This document shows, piece by piece, positions 52,695-62,311 of a stretch of DNA of 64,000 nt. Below the pieces are notes generated by a model. The model did not search any database, was not told where the DNA came from, and saw only the letters and a program-made list of their open reading frames with translations. The DNA is from G963665495 sp963677785 (GTDB taxonomy: Bacteria > Desulfobacterota > Desulfovibrionia > Desulfovibrionales > Desulfovibrionaceae). Location: NCBI GenBank assembly GCA_963677785.2, contig CAXXDH010000003.1:310001-374000 (forward strand), in the 5' to 3' direction. How positions within the stretch are numbered: position 1 is the first letter of the stretch; every line of letters begins with the position of its first letter. The position numbers were made by a program, and so were the translations under genes.

Positions 52695-55612
52695 AGCCGA
52701 GACCTTTCACAATGCCTATCCTTTCTCTGTCCCACCGAATTCGCAGAAATCTGGTGTTGTGGACCATAGCACCTGGTTTGGTTATTATCCTGCTGCTGGG
52801 AGGATATTTCGCTGTCCAGGAAAAACTCGCCTTTGAAAACAGTAACGGGGGCTTAGCGGTTTCCCTGGCCAAATACGCAGAAAGCTATATCAGAACAGCC
52901 CGAAACTCCCTGTTGCAGCTTGCTCAGTTCATGCCTGAAGCTGACGCTGAAGCAATTCATAACGTCTTACAAGCCACTATCAAGGCATTTCCCGAATTCG
53001 ACCGAATCATCCTCCTGGACAACAGGCAGAACATCAGAAACTCGGCCCCGCCGGGACTGCTGGGAGCCGAGTTGCCCAGCATCACAGCTGTACAACTTGC
53101 CACGGCCAGCCTGGCCTCCACACCGCTCATCTCTCCGGAATCCGGCAAACTGATTGTCCAGCTTACACAACCTGTGAAAGGCGGAGGCGCGCTCATCGGC
53201 GAGTTGAATCTGGAAGCCCTGCAACAGGGCCTCAACGATTTTCTGCACAGCAAGCAATGCGACGTCATTCTGAGCGACACGTTCGGCAATCTGATCGTAC
53301 ATCCCGATAGAAACCAAGTGGAGCTGCAGACCAACATTGGCAACACCTCACTTTTTAAAAACGCCCTGCAGGCGGGCCTGGGGTCTTTTACGGCCTCCGA
53401 CCGAAAAGGCCGGCAAATGGGATCGGTGACGACGGTGGAGGGTACGGACTGGCTGCTGCTGCTTTACAAGCCCGCACGGGAAGTGTTCGAGCCGGTAGTT
53501 TTTCCGCTTGCCATGCTTATCGTTGCATTGCTGCTTTTCTTTGCGGTTCTCGCCACACTGCTGAATCGGGAAATGAACCGGCTGGTTGTCCGGCCTCTGA
53601 TTGCGTTCACACGGTTCATACAGGGGTTCGCGGAGAGCGGGCACAAAATGTTGCAACCGCCGGAAACCAATTATGAAGAACTGGAGGCCATGGCCTCCGC
53701 GTTCGAGGCTATGGCTGAAATAGTCCAGCGGCGCGAGGCAGAGCTTCGCTTTTCCGAAGCCAAATACCGCTCGATTTTCGAAAACGCCTCGGAAGGAATC
53801 TTTCAGAGCACCCCTCAGGGGCGCGTTCTCAACGCCAACCCGGCCGTAGCGGCCATACTCGGTTTCGACAGTCCCCGGCAGGTCATTGATGACGTCAACG
53901 ACCTGGCTGAACAAATTTACGTCCACTCCGCGGACCGGAGCACTTTCCTGAAAGCCCTCGCATCTCACGGAGAAGTCAATAACTTTGAAACCCGCCTGCG
54001 GCGTCGCAACGGAGAAATTATCTGGGCCACACTCAACGCCCGGCCCATTTATAACGACAAAAAACAACTGGTCTTGGTGGAAGGGCTGCTGGCCGACATC
54101 ACGAAACGCAAGCATGCGGAACAGAAACTGGCCGAACTGAACCAGAACCTGGAGCAGCTGGTGGCTCAGCGAACCCAGGCTCTGGCCGCCAAAGCCGAGG
54201 AACTGGACAATGCCAACCGCAAACTGCGGGCCCTGGATGAATTGAAAACCTCTTTCCTTTCCTCGGTTTCACACGAGCTGCGCACGCCGCTCACTTCCGT
54301 GCTGGGATTCGCCAAGCTCATCAACAAGGACTTTGTCCGTCTTTTCCTGCCTCTGGCGTCCGGCAACAAATCCTTGCAGAAAAAGGGCCGGCGTATCCGG
54401 GACAATCTGGACATCCTCAACCAAGAGGGCGAACGCCTGACACGAATGATCAACGACTTTCTGGACCTGGCCAAGGTCGAAGCCGGACACGTGAAGTGGA
54501 GCGACAGGATTGTCGATGCCTCCGCCCTGCTGCGCCATATCGCTCGAGCCGCTGAGGGGATGTTCACAAATACGCCCGAAGTGGATCTGGTCCTGGACCT
54601 GCCCCCCGGCCTTCCCCAGCTCTTCATTGATCAAGACCGCCTCAAGCAGGTGGTGATGAATCTGCTCAACAATGCGGCCAAATTTACCGCACGTGGCACG
54701 GTGACCCTCTCAGCCCGCCCCGTGTCCGAACAGAATCTGCGTATCTCCATTGCGGATACGGGCCAGGGCATTCCAGCAGGCGACCTGGACAACATCTTCG
54801 ACAAATTTCAGCAGGCTTACCGTGACGACACCCGAAGTTCAAAACCTCAGGGAACTGGTCTTGGTCTCGCTATCTGCCGCGAGATAGTCACCCATTACCA
54901 TGGCCGCATCTGGGCCGAATCCGAATTCGGCCAGGGAAGCGTTTTTCATATCGAACTGCCCGTGGTCTGTACGGCATACGAAGAACAACCCGACGCGCTC
55001 TCTCCCGAAGACCTTTCCAATCAGGGACCTCTGGTGCTGATCGTAGACGACGAGATGCCCTTCTGCAGCTACGTCGCCCAGATCCTCCTTGCCAAAGGCT
55101 ACCGGACAATGATCGCGCTTGACGGTCCAACAGCACTGGAAAAAGCGCTTTTTTACCGGCCCGACTGCATCACCATGGACATCATGATGCCCGACATGGA
55201 CGGAGAGGAGGTCATCAGGCAGCTCCGGGCGAATCCGGACCTGAAAAACATCCCCATCGTGGTCATTACGCTCTTGCAGGGGTATCAAAACAACGAAGCA
55301 GACGCGACCATCCGCAAACCCATCGAAAAAGACAACCTCCTGAACGCCCTGGACAGCCTGACGGGCCGAACACCTGTCCGTTCCCCCATCCTGGCCTTGC
55401 ATCGGAACGCCGCCAAAGACTTGGACACAAATTTTTCTCTGGACTCCGACAGCATTGAGTATTGCAATGAGATGGAACTTTGGCGCCGCATTGAAGCCGG
55501 TTTCCAGGGCATGGTCCTGCTTCCCGCCTGGGAGCTTAAAACCCTGGAGGTGTCGCGCCTGACTTCCAGTCCGGGGCTGCAGGTCGTCATTCTATCGGAG
55601 CTGGGTGAGTAG
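52691..55612 (+). CDS. Hybrid sensor histidine kinase with Cache, HAMP, PAS and receiver domains
   Basis: This is a 973-residue membrane sensor, starting with TTG at 52691 overlapping the binding-protein stop; ATG at 52712 is an equally likely start. A first helix (APGLVIILLLGGYFAV), an extracytoplasmic Cache-like domain (about residues 40-260) and a second helix (PLAMLIVALLLFFAVLATLL) precede a HAMP linker, a PAS domain (about 350-470), a coiled coil, the HisKA site (FLSSVSHELRTPLTSV), the ATPase domain (DTGQGIPAGD, GTGLGLAIC) and a receiver domain with the phosphoacceptor Asp in TMDIMMPDMDG. About 80 residues follow the receiver. No output regulator gene is adjacent. It pairs with the binding protein upstream. 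Confidence 0.9.
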   Translation: MKPRPFTMPILSLSHRIRRNLVLWTIAPGLVIILLLGGYFAVQEKLAFENSNGGLAVSLAKYAESYIRTARNSLLQLAQFMPEADAEAIHNVLQATIKAFPEFDRIILLDNRQNIRNSAPPGLLGAELPSITAVQLATASLASTPLISPESGKLIVQLTQPVKGGGALIGELNLEALQQGLNDFLHSKQCDVILSDTFGNLIVHPDRNQVELQTNIGNTSLFKNALQAGLGSFTASDRKGRQMGSVTTVEGTDWLLLLYKPAREVFEPVVFPLAMLIVALLLFFAVLATLLNREMNRLVVRPLIAFTRFIQGFAESGHKMLQPPETNYEELEAMASAFEAMAEIVQRREAELRFSEAKYRSIFENASEGIFQSTPQGRVLNANPAVAAILGFDSPRQVIDDVNDLAEQIYVHSADRSTFLKALASHGEVNNFETRLRRRNGEIIWATLNARPIYNDKKQLVLVEGLLADITKRKHAEQKLAELNQNLEQLVAQRTQALAAKAEELDNANRKLRALDELKTSFLSSVSHELRTPLTSVLGFAKLINKDFVRLFLPLASGNKSLQKKGRRIRDNLDILNQEGERLTRMINDFLDLAKVEAGHVKWSDRIVDASALLRHIARAAEGMFTNTPEVDLVLDLPPGLPQLFIDQDRLKQVVMNLLNNAAKFTARGTVTLSARPVSEQNLRISIADTGQGIPAGDLDNIFDKFQQAYRDDTRSSKPQGTGLGLAICREIVTHYHGRIWAESEFGQGSVFHIELPVVCTAYEEQPDALSPEDLSNQGPLVLIVDDEMPFCSYVAQILLAKGYRTMIALDGPTALEKALFYRPDCITMDIMMPDMDGEEVIRQLRANPDLKNIPIVVITLLQGYQNNEADATIRKPIEKDNLLNALDSLTGRTPVRSPILALHRNAAKDLDTNFSLDSDSIEYCNEMELWRRIEAGFQGMVLLPAWELKTLEVSRLTSSPGLQVVILSELGE

Positions 55613-55645
55613 GCCGGGCGAAGCCGCTCCTGAGCGTGAACAGCG

Positions 55646-55676
55646 GTGGGAAAAACGTTTCACTCGTTTTTCCCAC
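55646..55676. terminator. Bidirectional terminator between the hybrid kinase and the fructose PTS genes
   Basis: GTGGGAAAAACG (55646-55657) and CGTTTTTCCCAC (55665-55676) form a perfect 12-pair stem with a seven-base loop. The A/T-rich inner part gives T runs on both strands. It lies 25 bp before the fruA stop on the other strand. Confidence 0.75.
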
Positions 55677-55700
55677 ACACTGTATTCCTTAAAAACCCGC

Positions 55701-57488
55701 TTAAGCCGCCACAGACTGCGGGTCGGTTTGGGCCAGCGGACGCTTGACCGCCACCAGAGCCACGCAGGTGACCAGGGTTCCGGCCAGGATGGAGATGGTA
55801 TAGGGGAGCAGCTGGGTCACGGCATTGGGGATCAGCAGGACGAAGATGCCGCCATGGGGGACCATCAGCGTGCAGCCCAAGGCCATGGACATGGCGCCCG
55901 TGACCGCGGAGCCGAGCATGATGCAGGGAATCACGCGCAGCGGATCCCTGGCGGCGAAGGGTATGGCGCCCTCTGTGATGAACGAGATGCCAAGCACCAG
56001 AGCGGCCTTGCTGGCCTCCTGTTCGTCCTTGGTAAAACGGTTCTTGAAAAGAATGGCGGCCAGGCCGAGCCCCAGGGGTGGGGTCATCCCCGCGGCCATG
56101 ACCGCGGCCATGGGCCCGTAAATCTTGCTGGAAAGCAACCCCACGCCGAAGGTGTAGGCCGCCTTGTTAACGGGCCCGCCCATGTCGAAGGCCATCATCG
56201 ATCCCAGGATCAGCCCCAGCACCAGGGCGCTCGAATGCTGCATGCCCTGCAGCCATTCCGTAAGCGCGGTCAGCACGCTTTTCACCGGCGGTCCGATAAC
56301 GTAGATCATCAGCAATCCGACTATCAGAGTGGAAAGAAAGGGAAGAATCAGCACCGGCTTCAGCCCCTGAAGATGTTCCGGCAGCTTGATGAAGTCGTTG
56401 AGGAACTTGGTCAGATATCCGGCCAGGAACCCGGCCACGATGCCGCCCAGAAATCCGGACCCCACCGTGGTGGCCAGCATGCCGCCCACAAGTCCGGGAG
56501 TGATGCCCGGACGCTGGGCAATGGAAAATGAGATGAAGGCCGCCAGAACGGGAACAAACAAGGCGAATGCCGTGCTGCCGCCGATCTGCATCAGGGCCCA
56601 GCCCAGGGAGCCTTCCTTGTCTCCGGCGTAGATGCCGCCAAAGGCGAAGGCCAGGGCAATCAGCAGGCCGCCTGCCACCACCACAGGCAGCATATAGGAA
56701 ACGCCGGTCATCAGGTGGCGGTACACGCCGCTGCGCCCGGCCGCCCGTTCCTTTTTGATTTCCGAAACCTTGCTTGTGAGGCTTGCGCCGCCGGCGGGCG
56801 CCGCGGCCAGGGCCGACCGGATGACCGCCGGTCCGTCATGCAGGGCCGCCTTGGTGTCCGTCTCGTACAGGGGCTTGCCCGCGAACCGGGCCGTGTCCAC
56901 GAAGGCGTCCGCGGCGATCACCACCGCATCGGCCCGGGCGACTTCCTCGTCGCTCAGCACGTTCTTGGCGCCCACCGAGCCCTGGGTCTCGATCTTGACC
57001 TCGTACCCCAACCCTTCGGCGGCCTTGCGCAGTGCCTCCGCGGCCATAAAAGTGTGGGCGATGCCCGTGGGGCAAGAGGTGACGCCCACGATGAACTTTT
57101 TCTCCGCGGACGTAGCTGCGGACGTTGACGCGGCAGTTGCACCGGCTTGCCCCTGGTCAGCGGCGGCAGCGTGCGGCAGGGACAAGCCCGCCTCTGCCAG
57201 GGCGGCCTCGATGACAGCCTTGGTGTTGCGGATGGCCTCGCTGGTGCTGACGGCGTACAACGGCTTGCCGCCGAAACGGGCGGGATCCACGTGAATGTCC
57301 GCGGCGATGACCACCAAATCGGCGCTTGCTATGGCTTCCGGCGCCAGCGCGTCCTTGACGCCTTCCGCGCCCTGGGTTTCCACCTGGATTTCATGTCCCA
57401 TGCTGTTGCCTACCTTTTTCAAGGCCTCTGCCGCCATGATCGTGTGAGCAATGCCCGTGGGGCATGCGGTGACTGCAACGATCTTCAT
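55701..57488 (-). CDS. fruA: Fructose PTS transporter, IIB-IIB'-IIC (FruA)
   Basis: FruA takes up fructose and phosphorylates it to fructose 1-phosphate. The 595-residue protein has two IIB domains with phosphoacceptor cysteines Cys9 (TACPTGIAHT) and Cys139 (TSCPTGIAHT), an Ala/Ser-rich linker, and a IIC domain from about residue 255 with some nine membrane segments (VSYMLPVVVAGGLLIALAFAF, GSMMAFDMGGPVNKAAY). Whether both IIB domains are active cannot be told; in E. coli FruA the first is thought to be non-catalytic. It is the last gene of the operon, 12 bp after fruK. Confidence 0.95.
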   Translation of the reverse strand: MKIVAVTACPTGIAHTIMAAEALKKVGNSMGHEIQVETQGAEGVKDALAPEAIASADLVVIAADIHVDPARFGGKPLYAVSTSEAIRNTKAVIEAALAEAGLSLPHAAAADQGQAGATAASTSAATSAEKKFIVGVTSCPTGIAHTFMAAEALRKAAEGLGYEVKIETQGSVGAKNVLSDEEVARADAVVIAADAFVDTARFAGKPLYETDTKAALHDGPAVIRSALAAAPAGGASLTSKVSEIKKERAAGRSGVYRHLMTGVSYMLPVVVAGGLLIALAFAFGGIYAGDKEGSLGWALMQIGGSTAFALFVPVLAAFISFSIAQRPGITPGLVGGMLATTVGSGFLGGIVAGFLAGYLTKFLNDFIKLPEHLQGLKPVLILPFLSTLIVGLLMIYVIGPPVKSVLTALTEWLQGMQHSSALVLGLILGSMMAFDMGGPVNKAAYTFGVGLLSSKIYGPMAAVMAAGMTPPLGLGLAAILFKNRFTKDEQEASKAALVLGISFITEGAIPFAARDPLRVIPCIMLGSAVTGAMSMALGCTLMVPHGGIFVLLIPNAVTQLLPYTISILAGTLVTCVALVAVKRPLAQTDPQSVAA

Positions 57489-57500
57489 TATGCCAACCTC

Positions 57501-58445
57501 CTAAAAAGTGATTTGCTCCACTGCTACCTGTTCTTCCAGCTGTCTGGCCGCGGCCAGAGAAGGCAGAAACGGCCCCTGCTGGGTAACCACCGCGGCGGAT
57601 ACCGCGGTAGCCAGGCGTACGCGTTCTTCAAGCGGAAAGCCCAGGGCCAGGCCTGCCACCAGGCAGCCCACCATGGCGTCTCCAGCGCCCACCGTACTCG
57701 CCGCCTTCACTTTGGGCGGACGCGTCAGCAACGTTTCCCGCGCTTCCACAAATACGGCCCCCTGAGAGCCCAGCGACACCGCCACCGTATGAATGCCCGC
57801 GAGGACAAGTTTGCGGGCTTCGCGGACGATTTCGGCGATATCCACCAAGGCACGGCCCACATAAGCACCCAGTTCCTGCGTATTGGGTTTGATCAGCCAG
57901 GGGGCGGCGTCGATGGCGTGATGCAGGGCGGAACCGCTGGTATCCACAACGGCCTTGGCTCCGGACTCCTTGGCCGCGCGGACGAGCTCTTCGAACAACA
58001 CGGGAGAAAGACCGGACGGCAGGCTGCCCGCGATGACCACAATGGCCGCCTGCCGGGCGAGATCCCGTACGGTTTGCACAAGAACGGCGCGATTTTCCGG
58101 GTCAGGGGCCAGCCCCGGAAAATTGATATCCGTGGTAGTATGCGCTTCCGGATCCAGAATCTTGACCCCGATACGGGTTTCTCCGGGGACGCGGACAAAG
58201 GCGTCCGTGATGCCCTGCTTCTGAAAGAGTCTTTCAAAGATCTGCGGATTGTCTTCGCCGAGAAAGCCGGTGGCGGCCACGGGCAGGTCGAACTGGCGCA
58301 GCAGCCTGGCGATGTTCACGCCCTTGCCGCCGGGATCCGTACGGTATTCCGCGACACGGTTGACTTCTCCGGCCGTAAACTCCGGCACCGTACAGGCCAG
58401 ATCTATGGCCGGGTTCAGGGTGACGGTGACGATGGTTTTCTGCAT
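57501..58445 (-). CDS. fruK: 1-Phosphofructokinase FruK
   Basis: FruK phosphorylates fructose 1-phosphate to the 1,6-bisphosphate. It is a PfkB/ribokinase-fold protein of 314 residues: VTLNPAIDLACTV at the N-terminus, GGKGVNIARLL, and the C-terminal signature STVGAGDAMVGCLVAGL with the catalytic Asp. ATG at 58445 is favoured over 58448 because GGAG is six bases upstream. It lies 13 bp after the PTS multidomain gene, within the same operon. Confidence 0.94.
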   Translation of the reverse strand: MQKTIVTVTLNPAIDLACTVPEFTAGEVNRVAEYRTDPGGKGVNIARLLRQFDLPVAATGFLGEDNPQIFERLFQKQGITDAFVRVPGETRIGVKILDPEAHTTTDINFPGLAPDPENRAVLVQTVRDLARQAAIVVIAGSLPSGLSPVLFEELVRAAKESGAKAVVDTSGSALHHAIDAAPWLIKPNTQELGAYVGRALVDIAEIVREARKLVLAGIHTVAVSLGSQGAVFVEARETLLTRPPKVKAASTVGAGDAMVGCLVAGLALGFPLEERVRLATAVSAAVVTQQGPFLPSLAAARQLEEQVAVEQITF

Positions 58446-58458
58446 CATGCTCTCCTCG

Positions 58459-60936
58459 TCAGGGCAGGGGCAGGGCCCGTACCTGTTTGATACTGCTGCA
58501 GGACAGGGCCTGTGTGGCCAGTTTCCTGGCATCCTCCATACGCAGCGTCCGCAGCCGCGCCTTAATGGCGGCGATGCTGGGCACGACCATACTCAGCTCG
58601 CGGACGCCCAATCCCGCCAGGATCACCGCGCCCAGAGGTTCGCCGGCCAGTCCGCCGCAAACGCCGACCCAGATGCCGGACTTGTCCGCGGCGCGTACCA
58701 CGGCAGCGATCATCCGCAGCACGGCCGGGTGCAGGCTGTCCACCTGCGCGGCCAGAGAAGGGTGCAGCCTGTCGATGGCCATGACGTACTGGGTCAGATC
58801 ATTGGTGCCCACGGAAAAGAAATCCACCTCCCGGGCGAATTCCTCGGCCAGCGCCACCACGGAGGGCACTTCCACCATGATGCCTATTTCCACGGGATCG
58901 GCCCCCACCTCGATACGGGCTTTTTCCGCCAGCCGTTTCGCCGCGGCCAGCTCCTCCAGAGTGGCGATCATGGGGAACATGATCCGTACGGGCCCCAGCA
59001 GGGACGCACGGAATATGGCCCGCAGCTGCGCCAGAAACAGCTCCGGACGGTTCAGACAGAGACGAATGCCCCGCTCGCCCAGGAATGGATTGTCCTCGGC
59101 CGGAAGATCCAGGTACGGCACGGCCTTGTCCCCGCCGATATCCAGCGTACGGATGATGATGGGCAAGCCGTTCAGGGATTGCACCATCTGCTTGTATTGT
59201 TCGTACTGCTCCTCTTCGGAAGGCGGAGCCTCCCGCCCGAGAAAGAGAAACTCCGTACGCATAAGACCGACGCCTTCGCCGCCCGCGTCGACGGCCTGGG
59301 CGGCTTCTTCGGCCTTGCCGATGTTGGCGGCCACTTCCACCCGCTCGCCGTCCAGAGTCAGGGCGGGTTCATACCGCGTACGGTATTCGGCCTGGCGGAC
59401 GTCTTCCAGCAGCTGTTTGGCATTGGAAGCCGTGTCGACGTCCTCTTTGCTGGGCTCCAGATACAGATTGCCCGCGTCGCCATCCAGAATGGCGCTGGTG
59501 CCTTCCGCTATCTCCAGCGCGCGCGGACCTGCCGCCACAATGGCCGGAATTCCCAGGGACCGCGCAATGATTGCCGTATGGGAAGTGGGGCCGCCACCCG
59601 CGGTGCAAAAGCCCAGAATCAGAGCCGGATCCAGCAAGGCCGTGTCCGAGGGCGAAAGATCTTCTGCCACCAGGATCAACGGTTCCTCAGGCACAAAAGG
59701 CTTGTCCTCCACAACGCCGACCAGGAGACGCAGCACCCGCTGCCCCACGTCGTGCAAATCCATGGCGCGCCCGGCCAGCAGCGGATCATCCAGCTGCTCC
59801 ATAGCCCGAACCTTGCTTTCTATGACCTGCCTCCAGGCAAAGCCCGCGCTTTTGCCTTTGCGGATCAGTTCTTCGGTCTCGATCCGCAGGTCCGGATCAT
59901 CCAGAAAGGCCTCATGCGCGCGGAAAATAGCCGCCTTGGATGCGCCGGAACGGGCCCGGACCTCGTCATGCAACTGCCGCAGATTCCATCTCGCGGCATT
60001 GATGGACTGGCGCAGGTCGCTCAATTCGTGCTCCGGATCCTTGGCATTGGCTTCCACCACGATGCGGCGATGCACGTACTGGCGTATCGGACCAATAGCC
60101 AGCCCAGGCGAAGCGGTTCTGCCGGGCACTGTCCGTCCGACGTTCTGCGGCATCCAGCAATGTTCCAGCGAAGCCGTTGCCCCGGATTCGCTCTCTTCCT
60201 CTTCTCCCAGACCGGAATCCACCGCGGCCTTGAGTTCGGCCAGCGCCAGCTCGGCCTGGGGGCCTTTGGCATGCAGACGGACGCTCTTGCCGCCGCCTAC
60301 GCCGAGCTTGAGCAACGAGGCCAGACTTTTGCCGTTGGCGGTGCGGCCGTCGAACTCCACGACTATTTCCGCATCGAATTCCTTTGCGATATCCACAAAA
60401 AATGTTGCCGGACGGGCATGCAGGCCGTGTGCGCCCGCAATGACCACGTCCAGAGCAAAATCAAACACCGAGAGGTCCATGGTGGGGGCCGGACGCTCCT
60501 GCAGCGCTGCGCCACCGCTGAGAGCCATGACGATTTCGGCCGGATCCGTGGTCTGCGCCAGGCGTTGAGCGGTCTGCGCGTCGTCCAGAACATGCGTCAG
60601 ATTGGTCAGGATGGTGATGTGTTCGTCGGACCTGGCCGCGATGCCCACGACGAGGTAAACGACTTCCCCCGGATTCCAGGAAACGCCTTCCGGAACCTGT
60701 AGCACGGCCACGCCGGTTTTTTTGATCAATTCCCTGTTTTCCGGCAGGCCGTGGGGGATGGCGATGCCGTTGCCCAGAAACGTGTTGGCGACGGATTCCC
60801 GGCGCTTCATGCTCTCGATGTAGCCGGGCTCGATGTAGCCCTGCTCAACGAGTATGGCTCCGACGCGTTCGATGGCCTCTTGTTTTCCTGCGGCCTGCGC
60901 GCCGATTACAATGGATTGCACGTCAAACTCGATCAT
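58459..60936 (-). CDS. Fused PTS protein: EIIA(Fru)-HPr-Enzyme I
   Basis: One polypeptide of 825 residues carries all the soluble phosphotransfer steps: an EIIA(Fru) domain (residues 1-145, phospho-His62 in NGIAIPHGLPEN), an HPr domain (about 155-245, phospho-His173 in GAHGLHARPATF, NGKSLASLLKLG), and Enzyme I (about 270-820, phospho-His453 in GGGPTSHTAIIAR, later MRTEFLFLGRE and VGTNDLTQYVMAID). It would relay phosphate from PEP to FruA without separate ptsH or ptsI. The serine equivalent to HPr Ser46 is present in GKSLASL. It is the first gene of the operon, directly behind a perfect LacI-type operator at 60975. Confidence 0.95.
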   Translation of the reverse strand: MIEFDVQSIVIGAQAAGKQEAIERVGAILVEQGYIEPGYIESMKRRESVANTFLGNGIAIPHGLPENRELIKKTGVAVLQVPEGVSWNPGEVVYLVVGIAARSDEHITILTNLTHVLDDAQTAQRLAQTTDPAEIVMALSGGAALQERPAPTMDLSVFDFALDVVIAGAHGLHARPATFFVDIAKEFDAEIVVEFDGRTANGKSLASLLKLGVGGGKSVRLHAKGPQAELALAELKAAVDSGLGEEEESESGATASLEHCWMPQNVGRTVPGRTASPGLAIGPIRQYVHRRIVVEANAKDPEHELSDLRQSINAARWNLRQLHDEVRARSGASKAAIFRAHEAFLDDPDLRIETEELIRKGKSAGFAWRQVIESKVRAMEQLDDPLLAGRAMDLHDVGQRVLRLLVGVVEDKPFVPEEPLILVAEDLSPSDTALLDPALILGFCTAGGGPTSHTAIIARSLGIPAIVAAGPRALEIAEGTSAILDGDAGNLYLEPSKEDVDTASNAKQLLEDVRQAEYRTRYEPALTLDGERVEVAANIGKAEEAAQAVDAGGEGVGLMRTEFLFLGREAPPSEEEQYEQYKQMVQSLNGLPIIIRTLDIGGDKAVPYLDLPAEDNPFLGERGIRLCLNRPELFLAQLRAIFRASLLGPVRIMFPMIATLEELAAAKRLAEKARIEVGADPVEIGIMVEVPSVVALAEEFAREVDFFSVGTNDLTQYVMAIDRLHPSLAAQVDSLHPAVLRMIAAVVRAADKSGIWVGVCGGLAGEPLGAVILAGLGVRELSMVVPSIAAIKARLRTLRMEDARKLATQALSCSSIKQVRALPLP

Positions 60937-60974
60937 GGCGAACCTCCAAGACTGGCTGTATGCTGTTTTGTCAT

Positions 60975-60992
60975 AATGTAATCGATTACATT
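60975..60992. promoter_or_regulatory. Palindromic operator for the LacI-family regulator (O1)
   Basis: AATGTAATCGATTACATT is an 18-base perfect palindrome with the central CG typical of LacI-family sites. It lies 38 bp upstream of the start of the fused PTS gene, so binding should block the fru operon promoter. Confidence 0.85.
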
Positions 60993-61176
60993 CTTTACGT
61001 CAACGGCAGTTTCAAAATAAATACCTTCATAAAATCAGGCATCAAGATCTTCATAAACATGCAATCACTTGTGGCACTTACACAAAATGAACCAAGATAA
61101 TAAGAATAAAAACTTTAAGCTGGCCGCTTTTTTCAATAACTATCTAAAATAAAATAGTTTAAGAAATGAAAGCATT

Positions 61177-61194
61177 CTTGTAATCGTTTCCAAA
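61177..61194. promoter_or_regulatory. Second, imperfect operator (O2)
   Basis: CTTGTAATCGTTTCCAAA matches O1 in TGTAATCG and the following T, with a poorer right half. It lies 43 bp upstream of the regulator gene, suggesting autoregulation of the LacI-family gene. Confidence 0.6.
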
Positions 61195-61237
61195 GAACGC
61201 TATACTTTTTACGGGTCAAATCGTAAGAGGAGGGACT

Positions 61238-62233
61238 ATGCGTATCAAGGATATCGCCGCATCTGTCGGAGTTTCAACGGCAACTGTTTCGCGAGTGCTG
61301 AGCAATAAGCCCAATGTCCGCCCGGAGATCCGGCGCAAGGTGCTGGAGGCGGTGGAGCGTATGAACTATACGCCCAACCGCGCGGCCCGGAGCCTGCGTT
61401 CGAAGCAGTCCAGCATTATCGGGCTGATTGTCGCCGACATCCAGAACCCGTTTTTCGCTTCCGTGAGCCGGGCCGTGGAAGACGTCGCCCAGGCCAACGA
61501 CTACAGCGTACTGCTCTGCAATACGGACGAAAATCCGGACAAGGAACGCAATTATCTGGAATTGATGCGCAATGAAAATGTTGCGGGCATTATCCACGCC
61601 CCCACCGAGCGTTTGTCCAGCCATTTTCCGCAGGCCTTGGCCGATGCGGGCCCCATGGTGGTCATTGACCGAAAAGTGCAGGGCGCGGCCGTGGACAGCG
61701 TCCTGATTGACAACCACGACGCAGCCATACAATTGACCCGGCACATGCTGGGGTACGGCTACCAGCGTATCGCCGGATTGTTCGGCTCGGGCAGCGCAAC
61801 CGGACAGGAACGTTACGCGGGATTTCTGGCCGCTCTGGACGAAGCGGGCATTACGCCGGATCCGCAGCTGGTGCTGCGCCTGCCGGCGCGTGAAAATGAA
61901 GGGCATGAGGCCGTGGGCGGATTGCTGGAGCTGAAGCAACCGCCCCAGGCGCTTTTGACCAGCAGCGGACTCCTGGCTGCTGGCGCTTTCCGGGCCATCC
62001 GGGAAAAAGAACTCCGCGTGCCCGAAACCATAGCCTTCGCCACCTTTGACGAATCTCTCTGGACCGCCATGACCCGCCCTGCCATCACGGTGGTGGAGCA
62101 GCCCACATACGCCATCGGCCAGACCGCCTGCGAACTGCTTTTCAAACGTATCCGCGAGCCCGAACGCCCCACCCGCCAGGTGGTCCTGGCCAGCAAACTG
62201 ATTATCCGGCAATCCTGCGGAAAACACCGCTAA
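61238..62233 (+). CDS. LacI-family transcriptional regulator of the fructose operon
   Basis: The N-terminal helix-turn-helix (IKDIAASVGVSTATVSRVLSN) and hinge helix (NRAARSLRSKQSS) are canonical for LacI/FruR-type repressors, followed by a sugar-binding domain (IGLIVADIQNPFFASVSRAVE, VVIDRKVQG, RYAGFLAALDEAG). The 331-residue protein is divergent from the PTS operon. GAGGAG precedes the start. With the two matching palindromes in the intergenic region it most likely controls the fructose genes, with a fructose phosphate as effector. A terminator follows eight bases after the stop. Confidence 0.93.
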   Translation: MRIKDIAASVGVSTATVSRVLSNKPNVRPEIRRKVLEAVERMNYTPNRAARSLRSKQSSIIGLIVADIQNPFFASVSRAVEDVAQANDYSVLLCNTDENPDKERNYLELMRNENVAGIIHAPTERLSSHFPQALADAGPMVVIDRKVQGAAVDSVLIDNHDAAIQLTRHMLGYGYQRIAGLFGSGSATGQERYAGFLAALDEAGITPDPQLVLRLPARENEGHEAVGGLLELKQPPQALLTSSGLLAAGAFRAIREKELRVPETIAFATFDESLWTAMTRPAITVVEQPTYAIGQTACELLFKRIREPERPTRQVVLASKLIIRQSCGKHR

Positions 62234-62240
62234 TAGGAAA

Positions 62241-62263
62241 GCCCGCCTTGCGGCGGGCCATTT
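62241..62263. terminator. Terminator between the LacI-family and MCP genes
   Basis: GCCCGCC-TTGC-GGCGGGC is followed by CATTTT on the plus strand and TTTCC on the minus strand. It lies directly after the regulator stop and should also end the convergent MCP transcript. Confidence 0.75.
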
Positions 62264-62311
62264 TCCGACAAACTATCTGACTGGTTACTATCCTTTTCAA
62301 AGTAACATGCT

